5,027 nucleotides of DNA, taken from assembly GCA_002172355.2 (NCBI GenBank), contig NHGH02000040.1, positions 37,973 to 42,999 on the forward strand, written 5' to 3'. The position numbers and the translations under genes were made by a program. Under the pieces are notes generated by a model. It searched no databases. It had not been told where the DNA came from and saw nothing but the letters and a program-made list of their open reading frames with translations. The first letter of the stretch is position 1; the number at the start of each line of letters is the position of its first letter. Positions 1 to 5,027 of this stretch are shown piece by piece. The DNA comes from Euryarchaeota archaeon TMED132 (GTDB lineage: Archaea > Thermoplasmatota > Poseidoniia > Poseidoniales > Poseidoniaceae).

Positions 1-1640
1 AAATCATATTCGGCTATTGCCACAGGAATGAAATCCGCAGAAATCAGTCTATTTTCAGCATCTGTAGCAAAGAATAGCAACCAAATCCAAGGGGCGATAA
101 CAGCGGTACCTGCAATGGACGGTGAATTTCTCTGAACTGCAAGATACGATAAACCGATCCAAACAACGCCTTGAGAGATTAAAAGAGTTCTAGACCCAGT
201 GCTTTGGTCATCGGCAGGAATTAACAGCGTCAATAGAGTTACAATGACCAATCCTCCCGCCCAAAGAACATGGTCGGAGACCGCTGTTTGGTGACGGAGT
301 AAGGCACTGGCAGTGAATAAAGCCGTCATTGCAGCATATAGGCTATAGGGCTGTAAACTGAAACGTTCTAATTCGGCGTCAAAGGCCCCTGAAACCATTA
401 GAGATAATGCAGCGAGTAAGAATGGAGCCGGCACTAATACCCAAGGAGCCAACTTCGTCCAAGGAACTCCCCTTACAACAAGATATGACGCACTAAAAGC
501 GGTCAGTAGCAATACTAATTGTGCTAGAGCATATCCGGTTTCTAAACGATTGGCAGCTATTGCAAGCAGTGCTCCAATCATACCAAGTCCAACAGATACC
601 GACCAGAGTCCTGGCTTGCCTAGGCCCAAGGATTTGAAAGCCGCTGAGAACCAATTATCAGCATCGACAAATTTAGCAGCCATTGTAGCATTCGCAGCGG
701 TAATACAAACCATCAGTAAGAATAAAATCAAATCATCTTCAAATGGAATTATCTCCAATCCGAACAGATTCCAGTTATTTGAAATCGCGTGAGCGCCAAT
801 CCATAGATAGGAGACTGCGATTCCAAGGCTTGCCAAGTTACCGGAATTACGCAAAAGAGCCAGTCCATGTAGCAGTATTGTACCCGCGACAATCATCACT
901 GCTATGCCAAGTTCGCCATACAAAGCGCCAGTAGCACTTCCAATAATCAAAAGAATCAGAGTTGCTTGTGCAGCAATAGCATCCTCATCATGTCTTTGAG
1001 CCAAGAATATGTTTAATCCCACTGCTGAAAGAAGAAAAATCCCTAGTGCCTGCCCTTCTTCGATTGGAAGGTTTGCCAACCAGTCCCACCGCCACATGTC
1101 TATGGCAAGCCCATAGAATAATTTCATCGAGATAATAACCCAAGTAACTCCTAAAATTCGCATGTTGGGATTTGGAATCCACTTTTCTCCAAGAAGTAGC
1201 CCAATAACAACCATCAAGATTAGTCCAATGGCACTGACAACAGGGGCTAAAACTGTTCCAACAATTGTTCCAATTGCTGACCAAATGAAAACCATGGCGA
1301 TCAATAGGCCAAAACCTAATCGCTTCTCTCCATGAATCGACATGTCGGTGACACTATCATTTTCAGGAGGCTTAATCACCGTACCATCTTTTTGTACAGC
1401 ACCAGCCATCTTGTGTTCATCTCCGCCCCTAGAAAACAACTCTGCAACCTCGCCCATTGCCTTGTCAATATCTTTGACGACCTCTTCCTCTAAATCAACA
1501 GATTCAGATTCTTGTTCGCCCTTTTCATCATTTATCATAAACGAGGAAATATCAAGTCCCCTCGCTCTCGAGAAATTCTTTTTACGAATCATTTCATCTC
1601 TTTTAACCCCATCCTCCTTTGGATTGGAGTCTTCAGACAT
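1..1640 (-). CDS. Large multi-spanning membrane protein of unknown function (3' end beyond the window)
   Basis: I do not recognise this gene. The minus-strand frame is open from the ATG at 1640 to the window edge (546 codons, no stop), so the C-terminus is missing. The start is well supported: no ATG, GTG or TTG lies in frame between it and the upstream in-frame stop at 1686-1688, and a GGAG sits 7 bases before it. Residues 1-106 are hydrophilic and charged, with a strongly acidic stretch near 41-60 (ESESVDLEEEVVKDIDK) that could form a helix or short coiled coil. From about residue 107, hydrophobic segments follow one another, roughly at 108-128, 131-150, 160-180, 198-214, 222-239, 242-263, 268-286, 302-321, 346-363, 369-389, 397-417, 432-448, 457-474, 485-501 and 508-525. 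No signal peptide, ATP-binding motif or transporter signature is visible. The layout of a soluble head followed by many helices loosely resembles DUF2339-type predicted membrane proteins, but I cannot show homology. The coding call is strong; the function is unknown. Confidence 0.9.
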   Translation of the reverse strand, partial: MSEDSNPKEDGVKRDEMIRKKNFSRARGLDISSFMINDEKGEQESESVDLEEEVVKDIDKAMGEVAELFSRGGDEHKMAGAVQKDGTVIKPPENDSVTDMSIHGEKRLGFGLLIAMVFIWSAIGTIVGTVLAPVVSAIGLILMVVIGLLLGEKWIPNPNMRILGVTWVIISMKLFYGLAIDMWRWDWLANLPIEEGQALGIFLLSAVGLNIFLAQRHDEDAIAAQATLILLIIGSATGALYGELGIAVMIVAGTILLHGLALLRNSGNLASLGIAVSYLWIGAHAISNNWNLFGLEIIPFEDDLILFLLMVCITAANATMAAKFVDADNWFSAAFKSLGLGKPGLWSVSVGLGMIGALLAIAANRLETGYALAQLVLLLTAFSASYLVVRGVPWTKLAPWVLVPAPFLLAALSLMVSGAFDAELERFSLQPYSLYAAMTALFTASALLRHQTAVSDHVLWAGGLVIVTLLTLLIPADDQSTGSRTLLISQGVVWIGLSYLAVQRNSPSIAGTAVIAPWIWLLFFATDAENRLISADFIPVAIAEYD

Positions 1641-1647
1641 AATACAT

Positions 1648-1651
1648 CTCC
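1648..1651 (-). promoter_or_regulatory. Shine-Dalgarno-like GGAG for the membrane-protein gene
   Basis: Read on the minus strand, GGAG lies 7 bases upstream of the ATG at 1640. That spacing is normal, and the site supports this start over the out-of-frame ATG at 1647. The motif is only four bases long, so chance occurrence is possible. Confidence 0.5.
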
Positions 1652-1731
1652 GCTTATTAGAGAACTTGAAACCTCTCCCAGTTTGCTACATAAATCGTTG
1701 AATTAAATCTATTACTTGATTAGCGAATAGG

Positions 1732-1750
1732 TCAATTTTGTGATAATTGA
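1732..1750. repeat. Inverted repeat TCAATT-N7-AATTGA, candidate operator
   Basis: Perfect 6-base arms (1732-1737 and 1745-1750) are separated by 7 bases. The 19-base span and dyad symmetry fit a binding site for a dimeric regulator. It sits just upstream of the TATA-like element proposed for pckA and between the two divergent promoters, so a bound regulator could affect either gene. The arms are AT-rich and short, and such repeats arise by chance in AT-rich spacers. Confidence 0.3.
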
Positions 1751-1758
1751 TGCTTAGG

Positions 1759-1770
1759 GTATACGAAAAT
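1759..1770 (+). promoter_or_regulatory. TATA-like element, candidate core promoter of pckA
   Basis: The sequence GTATACGAAAAT lies about 35 bases before the pckA ATG. If the organism is an archaeon, with initiation about 25 bases downstream of the TATA box, the transcript would carry a leader of only about 10 bases. This fits the lack of any Shine-Dalgarno sequence before pckA. The match is weak and the archaeal assignment is itself an inference. Confidence 0.3.
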
Positions 1771-1799
1771 CACAAAGACGGCCGACTAAACGAGTTGAC

Positions 1800-3398
1800 A
1801 TGGCCGAGACCTATGGGGAGCCGTCAGGCGACCTCGAAAACCATGGATTGGAGTGTTCTGGTAACACCCATTGGAATCTTTCCGCTAAAGACCTAATAGA
1901 CTTGGCAGTACATCGAAAAGAGGGTGTTTTCAGCGCTCATAAAGCACTGGTTACACAGACTGGTGAAAGAACCGGGCGCTCACCAAATGACAAGTTCATT
2001 GTAGACGAACCGACCACCTCTTCAGATGTTAATTGGGGCGATGTAAATATTTCCACTGATGCTGCAACATTTGATAGAATGAGGGCGAAAGTAGTTGGCT
2101 ATTTATCTCAACAAGAGGATTTATTTGTTCAAGACCTATATTGTGGTGCAGATTTTTCAGAAGCATTACCTATCAGAGTAATTACTCAAAACGCATGGCA
2201 TAGCGCCTTTGCTCGAAACATGTTTATCAGGCCAGACCAGCAAAGGCTAGAGTCTCATGAGCCCCAATTTACAGTATTCCATGCTCCTCACTTTGAAGCA
2301 GATGCAGATGCTGACGGACTAAATTCTCAGTGCTTTGTAATCGTCAATTATCAAGCTAAGGAAGTAATTATTGGAGGTACACGCTATGCTGGGGAAATAA
2401 AGAAATCAATTTTCTCAGTCATGAATTTGATTTTACCCAAGAAAGGAATTCTTCCAATGCATTGCTCCGCAAATACTACCGGCGAAAACACAGCGATATT
2501 TTTCGGACTATCAGGCACTGGAAAAACTACACTTTCAGCAGACCCTAACCGTGCCCTAATTGGTGATGATGAACACGGCTGGGGCGCAAATGGCGTCTTC
2601 AATTTTGAAGGAGGTTGCTATGCTAAACTAATCGACCTTTCAGAGGAAGATGAGCCAGAAATTTTTGCAACTACCAGAAAATATGGAACCGTTCTTGAAA
2701 ACATTGTCATGAACAGTGAGGGAGTGCCTGACTTCCATGATACCAGCAAGACACAAAACACAAGAGGTTCTTACCCGATTGAATTTATCGAAAACCGAAC
2801 TTTAGATTCTAAAGGGGGGCACCCTCAAAACGTAATTTTCCTTACATGTGATGCCTTTGGAGTACTGCCGCCGATTTCACGTTTGACGCCAGAACAAGCA
2901 GCATACCATTTCATCTCCGGATATACTGCTAAAGTTGCAGGTACTGAAATAGGTGTAAAAGAGCCACAAGCCACATTTTCAGCATGCTTTGGAGAACCTT
3001 TCATGCCTATGCACCCAGGAGTCTATGCTGATTTACTTTCAGAAAAGATGAACCATCATGGAGCTACTGCTTGGTTGATCAATACCGGTTGGTCTGGCGG
3101 CCCATATGGTGTTGGAAATAGAATGAAAATAAAGTATACAAGAGCAATGCTTAACGCTGCTTTGGACGGCGAACTCGACAATATCGAATATGCTAAGGAC
3201 GAGAGATTCGGATTTGAAGTACCGCTGCAATGCCCAGGAGTTCCTTCAGATGTCCTTCAACCAATCAAAACATGGGATGATAGTGAACAATACAATTTGC
3301 TTGCAGATAACCTAGCAAAAATGTTTGTAGAAAACTTTGCTAGATATGAAGGCGGGGTGTCAGATGCGGTTAATTCAGCAAGCCCCAAGGTAGCCTAA
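1800..3398 (+). CDS. pckA: Phosphoenolpyruvate carboxykinase (ATP-dependent)
   Basis: Converts oxaloacetate and ATP to phosphoenolpyruvate, CO2 and ADP in the cytosol, the entry step to gluconeogenesis (EC 4.1.1.49). The complete 532-residue frame matches the usual ATP-type length (E. coli PckA is 540). By alignment from memory, the catalytic set is intact: Arg60 in TGRSPNDKF (oxaloacetate site), Tyr196, Lys202 and His221 (metal and substrate contacts), P-loop GLSGTGKTTLS at 236-246 with Lys242 and Thr243, kinase-2 motif LIGDDEH at 253-259 with Asp256 and Asp257, and Arg322 in RGSYPIEF. Later family blocks are LTCDAFGVLPPISRL (348-362) and TFSACFGEPFMPMHP (392-406). One deviation: Ala262 replaces the acidic residue usual shortly after HGW. 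The ATG at 1800 is the first start codon after the in-frame stop at 1755-1757; no ribosome binding site precedes it. It is divergent from the membrane-protein gene and ends 61 bases before the next gene, so it is probably monocistronic. Confidence 0.98.
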   Translation: MAETYGEPSGDLENHGLECSGNTHWNLSAKDLIDLAVHRKEGVFSAHKALVTQTGERTGRSPNDKFIVDEPTTSSDVNWGDVNISTDAATFDRMRAKVVGYLSQQEDLFVQDLYCGADFSEALPIRVITQNAWHSAFARNMFIRPDQQRLESHEPQFTVFHAPHFEADADADGLNSQCFVIVNYQAKEVIIGGTRYAGEIKKSIFSVMNLILPKKGILPMHCSANTTGENTAIFFGLSGTGKTTLSADPNRALIGDDEHGWGANGVFNFEGGCYAKLIDLSEEDEPEIFATTRKYGTVLENIVMNSEGVPDFHDTSKTQNTRGSYPIEFIENRTLDSKGGHPQNVIFLTCDAFGVLPPISRLTPEQAAYHFISGYTAKVAGTEIGVKEPQATFSACFGEPFMPMHPGVYADLLSEKMNHHGATAWLINTGWSGGPYGVGNRMKIKYTRAMLNAALDGELDNIEYAKDERFGFEVPLQCPGVPSDVLQPIKTWDDSEQYNLLADNLAKMFVENFARYEGGVSDAVNSASPKVA

Positions 3399-3407
3399 AA
3401 TTAGGCT
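3392..3407 (+). terminator. Perfect stem-loop overlapping the pckA stop codon, candidate terminator
   Basis: AGCCTAA (3392-3398) and TTAGGCT (3401-3407) form a perfect 7-base inverted repeat with two bases between. In RNA the realistic form is a 5-base stem with a 6-base loop. The TAA stop of pckA is the end of the left arm, and TTTA follows the right arm. The U-run is too short for a classic intrinsic terminator, so this could instead be a 3'-end stability element or a chance palindrome. Confidence 0.4.
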
Positions 3408-3439
3408 TTAAGACCGTACTTTGATAACTTAGCGGCGCG

Positions 3440-3453
3440 CACATTAGAATGTG
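3440..3453 (+). repeat. Inverted repeat CACATT-AG-AATGTG just before the secreted-protein gene
   Basis: Six-base arms (3440-3445 and 3448-3453) flank AG. The repeat ends 6 bases before the ATG at 3460, where a ribosome binding site would sit, and its last three bases are an alternative in-frame GTG start. It could be an operator or a small 5'-leader hairpin. It is short and unsupported by any second copy in the window. Confidence 0.25.
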
Positions 3454-3459
3454 AGACCC

Positions 3460-5027
3460 ATGCGTAATCTACGAATTTTGGTTGGTTTGATGTTTATTTT
3501 CACTGCACTTTCTCCAGTGATTAACTCAATTGATACCCCTGTTAGCGAATATTTATTCTCTGAAGACACCTCTTCTGAGAATGACCAATATCAAACCCTA
3601 GACGAGGTTAGAAAGCAACCTATGGCGGCTGGAGCCAAAGCCCCATGCCCCGTATTACAAAACGATGGGGGCTCGCAAGGTGACACAGGAAACGCAACTG
3701 CACAAACAGCCAAATCCATCGGCTCTGACCCTACGACCACATTTTCCGGTTGTGTAGACAGTGCAGACAATGAAGATTGGTATGAGTTTTCAATGTCAGC
3801 AAACAATAATATCGATGTAACACTAGATAATTTCGGCGATGGTACAACTATTGATTATGATTTATACCTTGTATTCGAGGAAAATGCTTCATATTATATC
3901 ATTGATTCATCTTTGACATATGACCCTGAAGAATTGGTGACAAGCGCAGGTTCTACCAAGGACGGCGTTGCAGACACCTATTGGATTGTAGTTTTCCAAT
4001 ATGCTGGTGATGGCGATTATGATATAGAGACTTGGACCAATTATACCGAGACTTGTTTGGATTGGCAAAATCCACAAAATGATGCGGGACAAGGAGATGA
4101 TGCAACTGCTAATTGGACAGATTCCCCCGACAATCTCGGAAGCAATGTTACAGCGGTTTACACCGGCTGTGTAGATTCGACAGACTCAAACGATGTATTC
4201 GCATTTGATGTTCCTTTGAACCATACCATAGATGCAGTATTAACCTTCGATACAGGCGATGATTTAGACTTGAGACTGCATCAACCCAACGGCAGCCTTA
4301 TCGATACAGCATTTTTCTCAAACCCAGAAAAGGTAACCTCAATAGATAGTGATTTTGAAAATCAGCCAGGAACTTATTTTGTCAATATTTCTCAGTTCTC
4401 TGGAAACAGCAACTGGACTCTAGAAGTCTGGACTAATTGGAGCGCTCCAATACCAAACCTTGCAATTGAAAACATCACATTCAATACCGCGGCTAAGAAT
4501 CCAGGAGATGTTGTAACCATCGATGTAGATGTCATCAATGATGGAACGCAAGACCTCTCTGATTCATTCCTTGCAGAAGCTGTTTTGAGTGTCGATAATG
4601 CCGACACATGGGTTGACCATTACTTAGGAAATGCCACTTGGTCTAATGGGCTAGTAATCAATGGAACTCAAACTCTTAGCATCACTGGAACAATTCCATC
4701 AAATATCGTTCAAGGAAATTACAATGTCTTTGTGACTTTGGATAAGGAAGACTTGATTATCGAAAAGTCCGAACTGGATAATGCAGCAGCCTCCGATAAC
4801 CCAATGACCATCGGTACGCCAAGCACTGCATGTCAAACCGTCCAAAACGATGCATCTACGGGAGGAGATATCGGCGATCAAATCTCCACTGCATTTGATA
4901 CGGGAACAGACCCGATTGTAGAGCATAGAGGCTGTGTAGATGATAATGACAATTATGATTGGTATAAAGTAACAGTCACATCCGGACAAGAACTCAATGT
5001 AACTATGGTGACAGCACCGATAGATGG
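3460..5027 (+). CDS. Secreted modular surface protein with PPC-like and CARDB-like domains (3' end beyond the window)
   Basis: The frame is open from 3460 to the edge (522 codons, no stop). It begins with a signal peptide: basic MRNLR, hydrophobic core at about 6-21, likely cleavage near residue 23. A low-complexity acidic linker follows to about 60. Two PPC-like (bacterial pre-peptidase C-terminal) beta-sandwich modules come next, at about 63-194 and 199-326, then a CARDB-like Ig-fold module at about 333-452, then the start of a third PPC-like module from 458. Each PPC-like module has a Cys followed 34-38 residues later by GCVD. The protein is rich in Asn, Asp and Thr and has 14 N-x-S/T sequons, fitting an extracellular glycoprotein. 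PPC and CARDB domains are non-catalytic accessories of secreted enzymes or adhesins, so any catalytic domain or anchor would lie downstream and cannot be judged. ATG 3460 is preferred; GTG at 3451 is in frame and possible, with an in-frame stop at 3445 bounding the choice. Confidence 0.93.
   Translation, partial: MRNLRILVGLMFIFTALSPVINSIDTPVSEYLFSEDTSSENDQYQTLDEVRKQPMAAGAKAPCPVLQNDGGSQGDTGNATAQTAKSIGSDPTTTFSGCVDSADNEDWYEFSMSANNNIDVTLDNFGDGTTIDYDLYLVFEENASYYIIDSSLTYDPEELVTSAGSTKDGVADTYWIVVFQYAGDGDYDIETWTNYTETCLDWQNPQNDAGQGDDATANWTDSPDNLGSNVTAVYTGCVDSTDSNDVFAFDVPLNHTIDAVLTFDTGDDLDLRLHQPNGSLIDTAFFSNPEKVTSIDSDFENQPGTYFVNISQFSGNSNWTLEVWTNWSAPIPNLAIENITFNTAAKNPGDVVTIDVDVINDGTQDLSDSFLAEAVLSVDNADTWVDHYLGNATWSNGLVINGTQTLSITGTIPSNIVQGNYNVFVTLDKEDLIIEKSELDNAAASDNPMTIGTPSTACQTVQNDASTGGDIGDQISTAFDTGTDPIVEHRGCVDDNDNYDWYKVTVTSGQELNVTMVTAPID
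3646..4041 (+). other. PPC-like module 1 of the secreted protein (residues 63-194)
   Basis: The module opens with CPVLQNDGG, reaches GCVD at 97-100, then shows the PPC pattern: DWYEFSM (106-112), a YDLYLVF strand (133-139), TYWIVVFQYAG (173-183) and YDIETWTN (187-194). Cys63 and Cys98 are the only cysteines in it and could form a disulfide. The fold assignment is by pattern, not by a profile search. Confidence 0.7.
4054..4437 (+). other. PPC-like module 2 of the secreted protein (residues 199-326)
   Basis: This module repeats the layout of module 1: CLDWQNPQNDAGQGDD at the start, GCVDS at 236-240, DVFAFDV (245-251), LDLRLHQPNG (269-278), GTYFVNIS (304-311), and an ending EVWTN (322-326) that mirrors ETWTN in module 1. 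Cys199 and Cys237 are its only cysteines. The DLDLRL and GTYFV strands are the clearest PPC signatures in this protein. Confidence 0.75.
4456..4815 (+). other. CARDB-like Ig-fold module of the secreted protein (residues 333-452)
   Basis: The segment starts PNLAIENITF, then NPGDVVTIDVDVINDGTQD (347-365), and ends with a GNYNVFVTLD strand (419-428) followed by ELDNAAASDN (438-447). The order 'P-[DN]-L', 'GD.v.i.v.v.N.G', 'D....v.E..E.DN' is the usual CARDB pattern. It contains no cysteine, unlike the modules around it. CARDB domains are mostly spacer or adhesion units outside the cell. Confidence 0.7.
4831..5027 (+). other. PPC-like module 3, cut by the window edge (residues 458-522)
   Basis: A third copy of the header appears after the CARDB-like module: CQTVQNDASTGGDIGDQ, then GCVDDNDNYDWYKVTV (491-506). 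It matches modules 1 and 2 at the Cys, the QND, the GCVD and the DWY positions. Only the header and the first strands are present. Confidence 0.7.

Larger units (their letters stand above)
1641..1799. promoter_or_regulatory. Divergent intergenic region with promoters for both flanking genes
   Basis: These 159 bases separate the start codons of the leftward membrane-protein gene and the rightward pckA, so promoters for both must lie here or extend slightly into the genes. The region is AT-rich compared with its flanks. On the plus strand, a TATA-like GTATACGAAAAT at about 1759-1770 would place a start site some 10 bases before the pckA ATG. On the minus strand, GATTTATGTA (1687-1696) would give a leader of about 25 bases for the membrane-protein gene. 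An inverted repeat lies between them at 1732-1750. The elements were found by eye; none is a strong consensus match. Confidence 0.6.

Noticed and set aside
550..934. Two overlapping plus-strand open frames (80 and 63 codons)
   Set aside because: Both lie fully antisense to the continuous minus-strand membrane-protein frame and show no recognisable protein features.
988..1284. Minus-strand 98-codon open frame
   Set aside because: It is an alternative frame inside the same-strand membrane-protein gene. The main frame gives clean hydrophobic helices here, while this one gives a Cys/Trp/Ser mixture without a pattern.
1342..1701. Plus-strand 119-codon open frame, Ser/Leu/Ile-rich
   Set aside because: It is antisense to the N-terminal region of the membrane-protein gene and extends into the promoter spacer. 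Its composition is what the reverse strand of that gene gives; it has no domain and no ribosome binding site.
2814..2819. Run of six G within pckA, a possible frameshift or sequencing-error site
   Set aside because: The reading frame stays intact on both sides, with family-conserved residues before (RGSYPIEFIEN) and after (LTCDAFGVLPP), so no frameshift is present.
2384..3230. Minus-strand open frames of 72 and 63 codons within pckA
   Set aside because: Both are antisense to the most strongly conserved parts of PckA and are explained as shadows.
1800..3398. GTP-dependent PEPCK (pckG) as the alternative class
   Set aside because: The P-loop GLSGTGKTTLS, the LIGDDEH motif and the roughly 530-residue length belong to the ATP class; GTP-class proteins are longer and have different motifs.
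3591..4989. Several minus-strand open frames of 61 to 96 codons in the right third
   Set aside because: All are antisense to the secreted-protein gene, whose plus frame is open across the whole region with a signal peptide and repeated domains.
3460..5027. Secreted protease identity, suggested by the PPC name
   Set aside because: No catalytic triad, zinc-binding HExxH or other protease motif is in the visible 522 residues. PPC modules occur in many non-protease surface proteins, so a protease call would be unsupported.

Overview
The window suggests a marine planktonic archaeon, most likely a Marine Group II (Poseidoniales-type) euryarchaeote. This rests on indirect evidence. The DNA leans AT-rich. 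Intergenic gaps are short and promoters look TATA-like. pckA has no Shine-Dalgarno site. The third gene is an acidic, Asn/Asp/Thr-rich secreted protein with many N-glycosylation sequons and with PPC-like and CARDB-like domains, an architecture familiar from Thermoplasmatota cell-surface proteins. No rRNA or other phylogenetic marker is present, so the placement is an inference.

The window holds three large genes; the outer two run off the ends. (1) Positions 1-1640, minus strand: the first 546 residues of a large multi-spanning membrane protein, with a charged soluble N-terminal region of about 105 residues followed by roughly 15 hydrophobic segments. I cannot assign it a function. (2) Positions 1800-3398, plus strand: a complete ATP-dependent phosphoenolpyruvate carboxykinase (pckA, 532 aa), the only gene with a secure function. 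It links the oxaloacetate pool of the TCA cycle to phosphoenolpyruvate and gluconeogenesis. (3) From 3460 to the right edge, plus strand: the first 522 residues of a secreted modular protein: signal peptide, two PPC-like modules, one CARDB-like Ig-fold module, then the start of a third PPC-like module. Each PPC-like module is preceded by a paired-cysteine header ending in GCVD.

The membrane protein and pckA are divergently transcribed from a 159-base intergenic region (1641-1799). It contains an inverted repeat and weak TATA-like elements on both strands. Between pckA and the secreted-protein gene lie 61 bases, with a short perfect stem-loop overlapping the pckA stop codon and a second small inverted repeat just before the next start codon. 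Nothing ties the three genes into one pathway; they look like independent neighbours. I see no mobile element, CRISPR array, tRNA, rRNA or defence cassette. I found no convincing undescribed system: the most unusual parts are the cysteine-headed repeat architecture of the secreted protein and the unassigned membrane protein.
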